From Prunella strophiata (Eukaryota > Chordata > Aves > Passeriformes > Prunellidae), in the NCBI GenBank assembly GCA_036583965.1, contig JAZBQD010000015.1, forward strand, positions 85,511,309-85,575,308: 64,000 bases of DNA, read 5' to 3'. Below the pieces are notes generated by a model that had not been told where the DNA came from, did not search any database, and saw nothing but the letters and a program-made list of their open reading frames with translations. The number at the start of each line of letters is the position of its first letter. Positions within the stretch are counted from its first letter, which is position 1. The position numbers and the translations under genes were made by a program. Of the stretch, positions 1-12,000 are shown in pieces.

Positions 1-632
1 GAAATGAGAGGTTTCTGTTTCCTGAGGCATCTGGGTCGTGAGAAGAGCTATAACCACAACAAAAGGTTACACTTAAAATATGGGGAGATCTGGAATATGA
101 GGAGAGCTTCTGAAAGGAAGTGTTCCCAAACAACAACTTGTAGACATTTCTCAGGAAGATGCCCACCCAACCAGAGATATTTATTGAACACTGAAGAGAA
201 AGAGACTCAAAGTTTCTGAGAGGTGGCAGCTCTTGATTCGTAGCATTTGCATCTGAATCAATTTGAGCAAGACTGATTGCAACTTCAGCAAGACAATGCT
301 GAAGTTCAAAATGCTCTTTGGAAGGGTCCCAGCTCATGATCTGAGTGAGCCATGCAGGAATTCAGAGTGAAAGTTGTTCAACTGAGTATGTATCCTGTCT
401 TCCTGTCCTGCTGGCCTGTCCTGATTGTTTATCAACATCTTGGGTCACTGCAATATTGTGCTGGGGTCATCTTCAGCTGGTTTCAGAGACCTCATGAAGC
501 TTTTATTCTCTGTATTCCTCAGCTGATGCCCTGGAGACAGGACAGTCATGTTATTTTTGTGCTTCCAAAAATATCCCATGCCACACTTTCTTCAGTTCAT
601 CTAGTTCAACCTAAACCAGAGATAAGACAGTA
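1..632. other. Unique AT-rich sequence, no gene seen
   Basis: Open frames here are short (93 codons at most), overlap on both strands and show no recognisable domain. I see no repeat family, splice-bounded exon or RNA gene. The stretch ends where the CR1 3' end begins. It is best read as intronic or intergenic DNA. Confidence 0.6.
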
Positions 633-1045
633 GAATTATAGACTAGTTTGGTTTAGAAGGGTCCATTAAAAGTGATATAGCCCAACCTCCCCTCCAATAA
701 CCAGCAGCATCTTCAACTAGTTCAGGTTGCTCAGAGTTCTGTCCAGCTTGGCCTTCAATATTTCCAGAGATGGGGCATCCACCACCTCTCTGGGCAAACA
801 GTTCCAGGGCTTCACCAACCACATCATAAAAGAGTTCTTCCTTACATCTAATCAAAATTGACCCTCTTTTAATTTAAAACCTATTGTCCATGTCCTATTG
901 GAACAGGCCCTACTGAAAAGTCTCCCTCCATGTTTCTTATAGGCTGCCTTTATGTACTGACAGTCCAGAATAAAGTCTCCCTGAAACCTTCTTTCCTTCT
1001 GGCAGAGCAAACTCAACTCCATCAGCTTTTCCTCACAGGAGATGA
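633..1045 (-). mobile_element. CR1 LINE fragment, 3' end, 5'-truncated
   Basis: Read on the plus strand, the block opens with a GAATTATAGA-type start, the reverse complement of the ATTCTATGATTCT-like tail that ends CR1 elements. It is followed by recognisable CR1 3'-region wording: GGTTGCTCAGAG, then GATGGGGCATCCACCACCTC, then a TTCCTTACATCTAATC stretch and the AGTCTCCCTCC and CTTTCCTCACAGGAG segments. The element therefore lies on the minus strand, with its 3' end at about 633 and its truncated 5' side near 1045, where similarity fades. It is diverged and holds no intact frame; the minus-strand open frame at 643-855 is a by-product of this repeat. CR1 is the dominant retrotransposon family of birds and usually inserts 5'-truncated copies like this one. 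The subfamily cannot be named by eye. Confidence 0.9.
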
Positions 1046-4000
1046 AGGTGACTTGAGAAGACCTGTCTGATTAGGCTTTGAATCTTTAGGATTTCCATAA
1101 TCTGTTCTGGTGGCTCAACTTCGAGTTGGTAACCACCCGCTGAAAGATGGTAAATGACAACTGAGGACAGTAATGAATAGTTAGGGGTTGTAATATCTTG
1201 AAGGCTCCAATTACTGCCATTGCTACTCTGTGACTGTGCCTGAAGACAGAGTGTGGGAGTGACTCGACTCTGCCAGTGACTAAGCAATTAGCCCCAAAGG
1301 CAACATGGCACATTTCTCTGGGCCTCCATTTCCCATCTGTGGAAGCAGAGCAGTGCTGTGCATTCACTTTCACTTAGCACATTCTGCTTTGACACTAAGT
1401 GTGAGGATTCAACTTTAAACTGGGATTTCTGAAATGCATCATGAGGGCAACTAGGCATCTACTCAAATATAAGTAAAACAGTAGTTAGAAATTACTGGAA
1501 ATGAGCCCATGTCCTTGCAGTAACAACAGTTACACTTCATCTCCTTCATATTCTCTTTTTCATATAGAGAGATCAGAAAGACCTTATTTCCCCGTATTAA
1601 GATCACATGGCAAACATTTTCTTGGAGCAAAATGCCTGCTAAAACATTTTGGTTTATGTAAAGGCACAAAGTGGTATTACCTATGGGGCTTCGGGCTGCA
1701 GGGGCCTCCAGGCAAAATACTCTACATGCTGAAGAGGAAATGCAGTTACTGAAGTCAAGTTTATGTTTTTTAACCTATTTTTCTTGAGATAACTTTGTCA
1801 GATTGTCAAACAAACTCTCCAAAGGGATTTGAGTCACAACCACATTAAACTGGAATCCAATCTTGTTATGCTGGCCTCAGCGAGTGGATATTCCCTCTGA
1901 GCAAGCCTGCACTGTATTAAGCTGCCTTCTGTTTCTTCAACCTAAGCTGTGAATGTATAATCATATTTCCTTTTGAAAATGACTTGTTTTTCTTCATTAC
2001 AGAAACAGGATTGATTTTCCTACAGAGTGTTACACTTGTCAAAGCAGCTATAATCAAATTTCAGTGTAATGTCCCTACTCAAGTAATTCCCACAATTAAA
2101 ACTGTAACCGTTCTGGATACCTGTTGGGTTAGATTCTAACCTTCATGTGTATCTGGAATTGGTCCACTGAGAACATGGGCCAAATCCACAGCTTTGCAAA
2201 TCAAAGTCACTGGAGCTGTATCCGTGGGCACCAATTGTGGATATAACTGACTACCTTCAAAGAAGTAAACAGGATCACTCATTAATACTGGTATGACACG
2301 AGGAAAAATATAGGACCAATAAGTCAAAATAAATTACCTTTTATATCAATGAATGATGGAAGCTGCATAGTTTTTGTAATTTTCCGATATTCCAAACCTT
2401 CCCTCGTGTAACCCTTGAGTAAAATTAAGTGGAGCTGGATATAAGGATAGTAATGTTTCTAAAGTTGGCTCAGGAGAGGCTTCAGTGGCCCAAGAACTTC
2501 AATGACAAGTCATGTTAAGAGCTCACTACCTCAATAGGCTATATTTTGGGTGATCAATATTTAATTTGATTTGAGATTAATTTAATGAAGTTGTTTATGT
2601 CAGCCTTGAAGAAAGTATGGGCTAAAACTGCATCCCTTTATATGTATGACGCTCAAGTGCTGCCTTTGCTGTGATGTTACTAAAATGATTCTGCAGGTCA
2701 TTTTCCAGACTTCCAGTCATCATTTATAGCTCTAGTCAGGGTGGGCCAATCTGTTCAAATTCACCTTTCACCTTCTAAGAGAAGGCTAATGTGGCTACCT
2801 TCCCAAGCACACCATGCCTTTCCTGTGCACTGGTCACCAAGGAGGAGCCACAAACCCTTGTTAAATGGGATGATGCTCAGTTACACTCCAAGTCTTCCTC
2901 TTTTCTCTCTCACACACACACTATAATGTGCACATCCACATACTCCTGCAAAATGCTGACAAGCCTAAGTTAACAGCAAATAATTAAGACAAGAATGCAT
3001 TTTAAATATAAAGGTGAATCACAGCTCCCAGTGCCTGGCAGCAGCTAGGTGATATAAACTACAAACTTGCCCTAAGGGTCAGCTCTGGAATTCCTCTGTT
3101 ACATGGGAATTAATGCTTAAGGCAGTGCAAACAACTGTGCTGCTGAATTTGCAGCTCCACCTATTTTCTGAAGGTCAAGCAGCCTGAACTCCCTACAGAC
3201 ACACACTGCTGCATGTGCACACACACACAGACACACACAGAAGTAAGTAAAAATAAACAAAGTATTTGCCAGCATGCCTTTCACTTACATCCACTTAGTA
3301 TTATCTATTGTAGTCATTCCATTGAGAACAACATGTTATTAAGGGAGGCCAGCTCTGCCAAGTGTTAGTCCCCCAGAGGGGACTCACCCATGTGTTAAAC
3401 ATTTTAGCTCTCCGTAATGGAAGGCTATGCTGTATATTTCAATGACAATTCACTTAGTACTTACAGATGAGATACTTGGGAGTGCATCCCAGCAAGCAGT
3501 GTTTGCTTTTGATACTGAGAGAGTAGTGCATACTGTTTGTGAGGCAGATGCTCTTGTGGCAGCCAGCAAACCAGATACTCAAGTTCATCTTGGGTGTTCA
3601 GTGTGTGCATCAGACTTGCTCTGAACAAGGAGAGTCCTGAACACTCAGCTTCCAGAGGCAGGAAATGATTATGAGAGTGAAGTGGCTGAAGAGCTTAAGA
3701 AATGTAGCATTTCTTTATAATGCAAACAGAGACGGCTTGTTTCTACACAGCAGTCATTCTTAAGACATCCAGTAACAAGGGAGATGAAGATATCTCAGGC
3801 TTCTTCATCTGCTTTAGAAGAGAGACGAGATTTCACAAAACTTTGTTGCTATAAGCAGAGACTTATTTGACATGAAGGAAGAAAAAAAGCAGGAATTACA
3901 GGAAGGAACTAGATATTCCTCATGGGGTCTTTCACCCAATACTCCTCTCAAATGGTCTGGCATCCTAAAGTGGTTTGCACTACAGAAGAATGTTCCAGTC

Positions 4001-4249
4001 CTGGTTTCCTTTAAGTAGATTTGACTTTGTCTCATTTAAAGCAAATGTGTTGCTTTGTTGATGTGAAAGTTTTGATGACACACCACCCTAATTGCTGCTC
4101 TTGAGAAACACAAACCTGCAGCCAATGCTCTATGACATGTTTTTGTGCTTCTCGTTGCTATAGCTTTCCACCAACTGATCATCACAGCAAGTCAACCTGC
4201 AAATAAGTACTCCTGAGCACTTTAATGAGGCCCTTATCTCTGGCCAACT
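1046..4249. other. Unique sequence with short CA tracts, no gene seen
   Basis: No domain-like open frame is present, and the longest frames are under 90 codons. There are short CA runs near 2911 and 3198-3240. The 3' part (4080-4250) grades into sequence with more CpGs that looks more conserved. Otherwise I see nothing that can be named. Confidence 0.55.
3198..3240. repeat. Imperfect CA microsatellite
   Basis: This is a run of CA dinucleotides interrupted by TGCTGCATGTG and by single G substitutions. It is short and impure, so probably of low variability. Confidence 0.8.
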
Positions 4250-4560
4250 TAGGAATACTCATTGGGCTTTCCCCCTGTTGAACAGCAGCAACTCCAAATA
4301 ACCCTCCCATTAAAACAAATGCGCTGCTGTCAGAGATGTCAGGTTGAAGGGCCAGCAGGCTTCTGAAGCCGCTGTTGCATCATCCTTTTGTTGGGCCAAG
4401 GTACAAAGCCTACCGGAGTGATTAGAGCAATTACTCAGCACTGTTTGTCACAGTCAATCAGATCTGACCAGCATGAACGCAGCCGTGACCTAGACCTGCC
4501 TCTCCAGCAAAGCATTATTGTTGGTTGTCATCTCTGTCTTCGGTAGCTCCATGCATGTGT
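4250..4560. promoter_or_regulatory. Candidate conserved non-coding element
   Basis: The stretch stands out from its AT-rich surroundings by balanced composition, several retained CpGs (AATGCGCTGC, AAGCCGCTG, CTACCGGAG, GAACGCAGCCGTG, TCTTCGGTAG) and dense short motifs. These include a SOX-type CCTTTTGTTGG and TGATTAGAGCAATTACTC, which has two homeodomain-like cores. There is no sustained reading frame, so it does not look like an exon. These traits are typical of constrained enhancers in vertebrate introns and deserts, but constraint itself cannot be seen in one sequence. Confidence 0.3.
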
Positions 4561-4776
4561 CTAAGTTGGAAATGCACTAAGAAAACTTCCTAGCAATTAT
4601 TTCTCTTTCGTTTCTCTCCTTGATGGGCCTCTCCAATCATCTGATGCATGCTTTCTTCCCTTTTGTCTTACTGCCTGTGTTCCTGCTGATATCTACTGTG
4701 ACTTTCTGCCAATGATTTAAGTAGCAAAAGACACTTGAGAGTCTCTAAAGTCACCCCTTTTCTGGTTTTCATTTAG

Positions 4777-4839
4777 CATGAACCAGAGAAGGCTTCTGGT
4801 TGGGAGCTAACGCCAGAGAGGAGAGAGAACTCGGTCTTA
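4777..4839 (+). CDS. Candidate 21-codon internal exon, gene unknown
   Basis: A pyrimidine-rich acceptor (CTGGTTTTCATTTAG, ending at 4776) is followed by 63 bases that are open in one frame only, and then by the near-ideal donor GTAAGT at 4840. In that frame the peptide runs from H-E-P-E-K through G-W-E-L-T-P-E-R-R-E-N to V-L, a charged, plausible protein stretch. The length is a multiple of three and the exon would be phase 0 at both ends, so it could be skipped without a frameshift. I do not recognise the protein. Such acceptor-donor pairs also arise by chance in 64 kb, and no flanking exon of the same gene is certain. The nearest comparable candidate on this strand is at 28801-28866. Confidence 0.2.
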
Positions 4840-7800
4840 GTAAGTCCTGTCCTCTGTGCATCTCCTTTACAACATTTTCTATGGCAAATGCAATCTGGTA
4901 TGGGTATTTTGTAGTAAAGTGCTTATCAAGATTAAAAACCACAGATTAAAAAATGTGATGCTCAAATTAATCTAAGCAAGTTGTATGATTTATTTTTTTT
5001 ATGGCTGGAATTAGGATATTGAAGAAGAGTAACACTTGATTCTGGTGATTGAAGTGTCCTGGCCCCAGTATACTGCTACTCACTCTCGCTTTTCATCTTA
5101 AGCTTTGCTTGAGAACTGCAGGAAAGCAAGGACAAGCACATCTCTGCTCTCTACCTTCCCTACAAAGACAAAAGTATCTAAATGGGCTGCACCTTCAAAC
5201 TGCCACATTCACTCCTCTTTTTCATTTTTTATTCCAATGCCCATACAAGAAAGATACTTTGTCAGCATTATCAAAGAAAGAAGGAAAAGGCATAGAGACA
5301 TATGTTTCAGGAGACTGAGATGTCACATTGATGCAGCTTCAGACAGATGAATGGATGAAGAGCTGCCTAGTGCCATTCTGCAGCGCACTGACACAAATGT
5401 CCTGCATGCAGGTGTGTAAGGGAGACTAAAGAACATAATTTCATGCAGGCCATGTCAGCAGAGGTTCTTACACTGGTCCTAACTGTGGTTAGTGAGGAAA
5501 GGAAGAGCTCTTGACAAGCATGTGTGTGAGCAAGACTTCAAATTTCAATAAGGGGAAGATGTTAAATGTACGTTATTGTGATTATTGTTTATAGGAAAAA
5601 TGCTTGTGTTGGTACTTGCAGCTGTTCCTAATAATGGAGGAGTAAAGGGCCCTTTGATTACAAAAATCCCAGCAGCAACTTTGTTACATTAGTACAGTAA
5701 TTTCAGTATTGCTTTTAAAACTGTTCAAAGCAATCAGTAAACAACAGATTATGCTTTGTAATTGTTTTTCCAGGAAGTAGCTGCATACTACTGAAATTAT
5801 AACATATACTGTGTTCTACCATGGTCTAAGGACCCTGAAGTTTAGATGGTTTCCAAAATTCTTTGTGAGAATGAGGAAACATTTACCATACACAGGCTAC
5901 CACTGAGGTTTTTTTCACTCACACTTAAAACTATAATTTCTCAGCTAGGCAAAATTAGAAGTTCAGCACTGATACTCTTTGGAAAATATGGATAAAGGTA
6001 TTGAGATATGGGGCACAACAAAGAGTATTTCAGCTGTCTGACTTCAGGGATAAAGAACTGGAATGCTTTGTAGTTTTTCAGATCCTTAAATCCTTTGAAA
6101 AGGTTTAAGGATAAAAAACCTACAGTTATCTAGGAAATAATACACATTAGAAATAATAGAATAAAATTACAAATAGATGAAGTAAGAAAATGTATTACTA
6201 AGATTATACTTAATAAGTATCCTTCTTAGCTGATTTAACATCTCAGCTTCCTGTCAGACTGGCTGATTAGCCTTTACAATGTACCCCAAGGCTGGTATAC
6301 CCTGCCAAAATCTGAAAGGTATATATTTTTCTCCCTGGTAAAGGTGGTTGCCAGAGCCATCCAGTTCAACTGCTGTGAACAATCTGTTTCTCTGGTAGTT
6401 CAGAAAAGAGTAATTGTCTCTTCCTGTTCAGTTCTTCTTTATTGTCAGTAAGAAGGTGATGCAGGGGATCAATCATTTTACCTTTCCTTCAAGGTTGCCA
6501 GTTACTTATCTTAATTGGAAAATTCCTGTCTTCAGCTCTAATCTGTCTATTATTTCAATGTAGGACACAAGAACAAAGCTTTAGAAATCTTACAGCAATC
6601 CAGTAAATGCAAGTCATTAAATTTTTATTTAATCAGACTTTTAACACTAACCTATGCATTCTAATTAAAAATGAGGGGTGGAACCCTGTTTTGGATTGGA
6701 TTAGTTTGGTAACATCCACATATTTACTGGTAAATAAGATAATACCTTCCTTCTTGTCATACTCAAATTAGAAGACAAAGCTAAATAATCAGGGTTAAAC
6801 CAGAACCGCTCAATACTCTGTCATTAACTCAGTCTCATGTTGACCATTTACACCAACCCTTTAGACATTTCTGCAGTGTGAGTCAGGGAAAAAGAGAATG
6901 TTGGCACACTTTTATTTAAATATTCTTATAATTTATTACTAGGAAATGCATGGTCATGAACTCAATGTGGCATGCAAAACAGTAATTCAAAGCTTCAAAG
7001 GCTTGAAGATGTGTTCTTCAATCTAAGAAATTAGTTTACTTACATTGTTGCAAAACTGGTTTTAATCAACAAATTTTTTCTCTGCTAAGTAGCTAGCAGG
7101 TTGTGATAGGAACATGGCCAGTTCTGCTGCAGCATTTCCTTTTATTCAAAATGGTTTCAGAGCATGTGCTGACATCCGTAGAGAACACACTGGATTCGAT
7201 TATTCTCTGTGCAGAATCAGAGCCTTAATGGGGCTTAAGAACAGGAAAATTCTGTTTCTTGCTGTTTGACTACCCTCAAGTTGGAAACTGTAGAGGTGGA
7301 CATTTCTCTTGCTGGTGAAAGACTTCATGGTATAGACACTACTTGTGAAACTCAGGCGAACAGTAGAGACTGGTGAAGTCTGTGAAAGGGTAAAGTGTCC
7401 ATGGAATGGCACAGCCATGCCATTATCTAGGTAGATTTTTTAAAATCGTGAACTCTACAAGATTCACTTGTATATAAACTAGCAACTAAACAGTAATCCC
7501 TTATGTGTTCAAATATTTTCCTTAAATGTTCTGTATTCCTACTTGATTTGCATCTCACACTGGTAGCTCTCCTGCTGTGAGATGGCTATCAAGTTCAATA
7601 AAAGATGACTTTTACAAATGCAATTCCCTAAAGAAATAAGGTTAATACCTCTTAAATGAAATAATTTTCCTAGTGCTATACATTACTTGACTGAACTAAT
7701 GATATAGTTCTGCTCTTAAATTAATTGTTAGTAAAGCTATGGCTAATTTAAACTTTGGCCACATTGGGCTGGGGAAGATGGCAGATATTAGTGACTCTGA

Positions 7801-8689
7801 AAAGTTAGGCTAATGTTGAGGAGAAGGCAAAGAAAAAGAAAAGTCAGGTTGTTGGGTCTGATTGCCCTGCAGCTGATTGCATCTGGCAGTCTGTCTCCAT
7901 CTGACTTGCTAGCTGAGTACAGTACAGGGCTGCATCTTCTTGCATCCAGTACATCTGAGTGTATTTAACAAATCCAAATATTATCAGCTTTCTTTTCCCT
8001 ACTTTCCTGAATCTTCTCTGGTAGGAACAGACTTTTCTCCATGCCACTGAATTATTATTATTCTTATCACCTGCTATTTTAATCACAGACAATACACCTG
8101 GTATTGTACAAGACTAAAATAATCTCCTTTACAATGAATTTATGATCAGAAATAGTGAGGTTTCGTCTAGCAGCATAATCACTCTGGGAGACTGGCTATA
8201 CTTTAGCCATCTGGAAGAAAGATTTTCAAAAACAGATCACTAGCAGCTGCATGATGAACTTTTCCCAAAGCTTGTGGAAAGCTTTGTTTTCTAACTGTGC
8301 TTTTGGAAAACTTTGGGGAACTTTAGTGCTAGAGAAAAGTGCATGGGCTTACTGAGGTTAGTTTCAAAGATTCTGAGGGGTTAGCTGTTAACCTAATCAG
8401 GTGCTCACTTGAATTAGTCACTGCTGAGAAGCAGGGCACTAAAGCTTTTATGGGAATAGGTTGTACTTACAGAAAGCAATGCTCAAGTCAGTTTATAGCA
8501 CAAAATCATTGTTTTATTATTACATACACAACTTCTCCCCTTCTTTAGAAATTAGCAGGAATATTGGCAACACTTGAGATTCAACAAAACCCTATGATAA
8601 GCTGAGACAAATGAAAGGCTCCTTTCAAAAAAAACCCCAAAAACTCATAAGAATCACTGGTTGCCTTAGAATAGACACTTTAATGTATA
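4840..8689. other. Unique AT-rich sequence, no gene seen
   Basis: Open frames are short (89 codons at most) and unremarkable. There are no transposon matches that I recognise and no microsatellite of note. A part near 7160-7420 has slightly more CpGs but no frame or motif cluster strong enough to list. It reads as intronic or intergenic DNA. Confidence 0.55.
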
Positions 8690-9070
8690 TAGATGTGCTG
8701 AGGTGGTGGTCGCCCTGCAGCTCTACATTGAGCCAGCAGCCCAGAGAAGAAAAGATATCAGCTGAATAAATTTGTGGCCACAGTAAATCTAACAATAGGG
8801 CACTAATTCCACATCAAAAACTTTTTGGCTACAGGATTTAAAGCACTGAGCTGGGATAATCTCGCTCCAGCAATTTAAATGAGGTAAAAGTATTTGGATG
8901 TATTAATTTCATACTGCTGGGGTTTCTGCCAAATTACATACTGTCTGCCTGCTTCATTCAAACTTTTGCTCTAAACCAGCAGCTGATCTCCCTCAGCCTA
9001 ATACAACATTCACAAGAAATAAAGCTTGCATAAACTCTGTATAATGTAGCCAGGCTAATTCAACAGAAAG
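8690..9070. promoter_or_regulatory. Candidate conserved non-coding element
   Basis: The stretch runs from the GGTGGTGGTCGCCCTGCAGC segment to GCCAGGCTAATTCAAC. It lacks repeats and open frames and has dense A/T-core motifs: CACTAATTCC, CAATTTAAATG, GTATTAATTTC, CCTAATACAAC and GGCTAATTC. The texture resembles long vertebrate conserved non-coding elements. The call rests on composition and motif density alone. Confidence 0.28.
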
Positions 9071-12000
9071 GCAGTCATGTATGTGTGCATATCTAGATAG
9101 GACCTGCAGCACTCTGTGCTCCAGAGGGCAGAATGTCTGATGTGATGAGTGCAGAACCTTCCATTTAGCGTGGGAAGTAAATGCAAGGAAATGTTTCCCC
9201 TTGGCCAGAAACCAGCCTCATGAATTCTCACCTTGATCTAAGCTACATATAATATTAATTGCATAGGAATAATCTGTTCCCATGGTTATGGGAAATGGGT
9301 TCCTTTGTCTCTGCTGGGTTCTTATTCCCCAATTCGCCTGTGGTAGTGTAGCTGTAGCCAATCCAGACCTATGAAGTCTGCTCCTGTTATTGGCCTTGCT
9401 GTTAAATTAAGCTTTTAAACCCATGTGTGTATCAAGTGCACAATATCTGTATAGAAAGCCTAAAATAAAACTAGGAGAATGATAAAGTTTTGGTCTGGTA
9501 TTTATACCAAGGAAATAATTTTGGTTTCCTTTAAAAGAATTTTTTCTTTATGTTGGATGGAGAAGATTTTCCCTCTTTGCTTTACTTAAGGTGCTTTGGA
9601 TAGAATAAGACATAGGAAAAAAAAAAAAAAGAACAATATAACCAAGTGCAGCTAGGAACTAGATCAAGGTGGATTGCAGTATTCAACTCAAGATTTTTAC
9701 AGCACACATTTCTTCCTTTGTAACTTTTCTCTTTAAATTTTCTCAGTTGACTATTTGTACTTATACGTGCAAAACCCATCAAAGTTGTAGCTAGATAAGT
9801 GAATATTGTTAGTTTAGGCTTTGTGTTTTAGGCTGGGATATGATGTTTTAAATATTTCCTTCTGCATTCATGTTGTATTTCTGGCATGTAGTTCTGCTAT
9901 TCCTTACCACAAAAATTGAGCTCTGGGTGATTCAGGTCTTTCAGACAGGTATTATTTGTCCAATAGCTTCATTACACTCTTCCATGGAGTGAGTACACTG
10001 CAGGCACTCTGCATTTATAATTTAACTCTTCAAAGACAAGGAATAGGAAATGACGTGACACACACAGACAGTTTGCACAAAATCTTAAACCCAGATATTC
10101 TGTCTCTATATAAATGAAAAATTCAAATCTGGCTGCAGCAATAAACTCTATAGAGACTTCATTGCTTACTTTTTTCATTAATTCCAAAAGGTTTTTTGAG
10201 TCAGGCCAGTCCTGAATCCCTTTTTCAACACAGCAATTTTGGGACCATTAAGTCTCTGACTTAATCTCTCTGTTCGAAGTAAACTTGCTCTGCACTGGCT
10301 GCTACCTGATTTTAAAAGTCTTTCCCTGTAACAATGATATATTCCTCTCATCCTCTCACTTGGCACAGGCTTCCAGTCTTGCTACATGAGTTTCACACCC
10401 AATACTTGTGTTTCCTACAAGAAATTTTGTAGTCTATAATTCTTCCTCTCACAGAAAAATAGGATGGATTATGATCCTCACTTCAACCAGATATTGTAGC
10501 ACTGAGTGTGCATTTCAATAGGAGATGACTGATATTCAAAATGCCATATTTTCGAAGGCAGATCAGTGTATGACACAGCATAGATGGTGCATGGTAGATC
10601 CCACTTACACTGATATGTTTGATGATAGAGTAATTTCACAGTAAAATTAGAATTCATAAGATGCAGATAGACAGACTTCCCATCATGTCACAATTTTGTT
10701 TTACAACGGGAAGACTCGCTTGAGAGGCAATGCTCATGGGTTCTAATACATTTAACATCATCTTGGTGATGAAGCTAAACATCAATTTGAATTAACAGTG
10801 TGAAGATGGTAAGAAAGAGGGAAAAGGGCTTATGTGGCTTGCCTGAAGTCACCAAGATTGAGTGCAAAAAGGCTGGGGTAGAATCATCTTCTGAGCCCCA
10901 TTCTTCTGTCTCAGTTACCATGGCTCACTTATCTGCTACTCCAGGAGCAGTTTAGCAAATTTAGGTCAGGCTGTTTTTCACTTAAACACAGTCACCCATT
11001 AGTGGAATTAATATATCATTCCAGCTTGCATTTTAACAAGATTTCTATTAGAAACAGGGAGCTGGTTGAACACAATAAAGTTACTGCAGCAGTGGATGAG
11101 ACTGGGCAATTTTTAAAATAATAATTTACAATTTGCTTTTTATTTCAAGAAAGGCATAACAAAAAGAGCTGCTCAGGTACTTATGCAAGAGCAGGATATA
11201 TGCAGAAAGTATTTGCTTGTATCACTGTATAGGTAAAAGACTGAAAAGCTAAAAATAAATAAAAGACTGAAAATAGTGGATAATAGGCTTTTCAAAAAAA
11301 TGTCAAGAAGAAAATTGTACCAATGTGAATACACTGAAAACCTGCCCCTTAAAAATGACTCTGTCATTACAATTTACCTGTTGACTTGTTGTGCAGGACC
11401 TGAAGGGCACTTGCTATACAACGTTAAATAGATTTTCAAGTAACTTCTTTGTTGTTTCACCAGAGGCTGTTCACAAAAATAAGGTGATTTTGCTCAGAAT
11501 TTTATTCCAGAGCCTTCTAAAATAAAGAGGGGCATGCAAAACCACTGAAGAGTCAGACCTTTGATGATGACTTAAAACTTTCACTTTAGCTTGCTTTTCA
11601 GCTCAGTTGGTTCTGGCTGGCAAAGTGTGACAGCCATTTTTCCAGACAAAATTGTGTTCTCTCTAATAGATTTATTTTTGCACCTGAGGTGACAGATAGA
11701 AGATTCCTTGCTAATGTTTAACCTAGAGCTGTGCTTAGTATCGGGTATTTCTTCTCACCAATTTCTTCATGAAATTATTGATACAATTTTACCAGTGTTC
11801 AAACTTCCTTACTTTATGATCTTGTAGGTCACATCTACAGTCTATTTACCATCCACATGGACAAAGGCTTGTGGCAAGGCAGTGTGTTCAAATTCTGATG
11901 GAGTCTGTCCTCTCTTCCTTGTCTGGGTTTCCCAATCTAGTGTGTGTGCAGTTCCTACAGTCAGGAGATGAAGGCCTTGGTGACAAAAAATGTGCCAACC

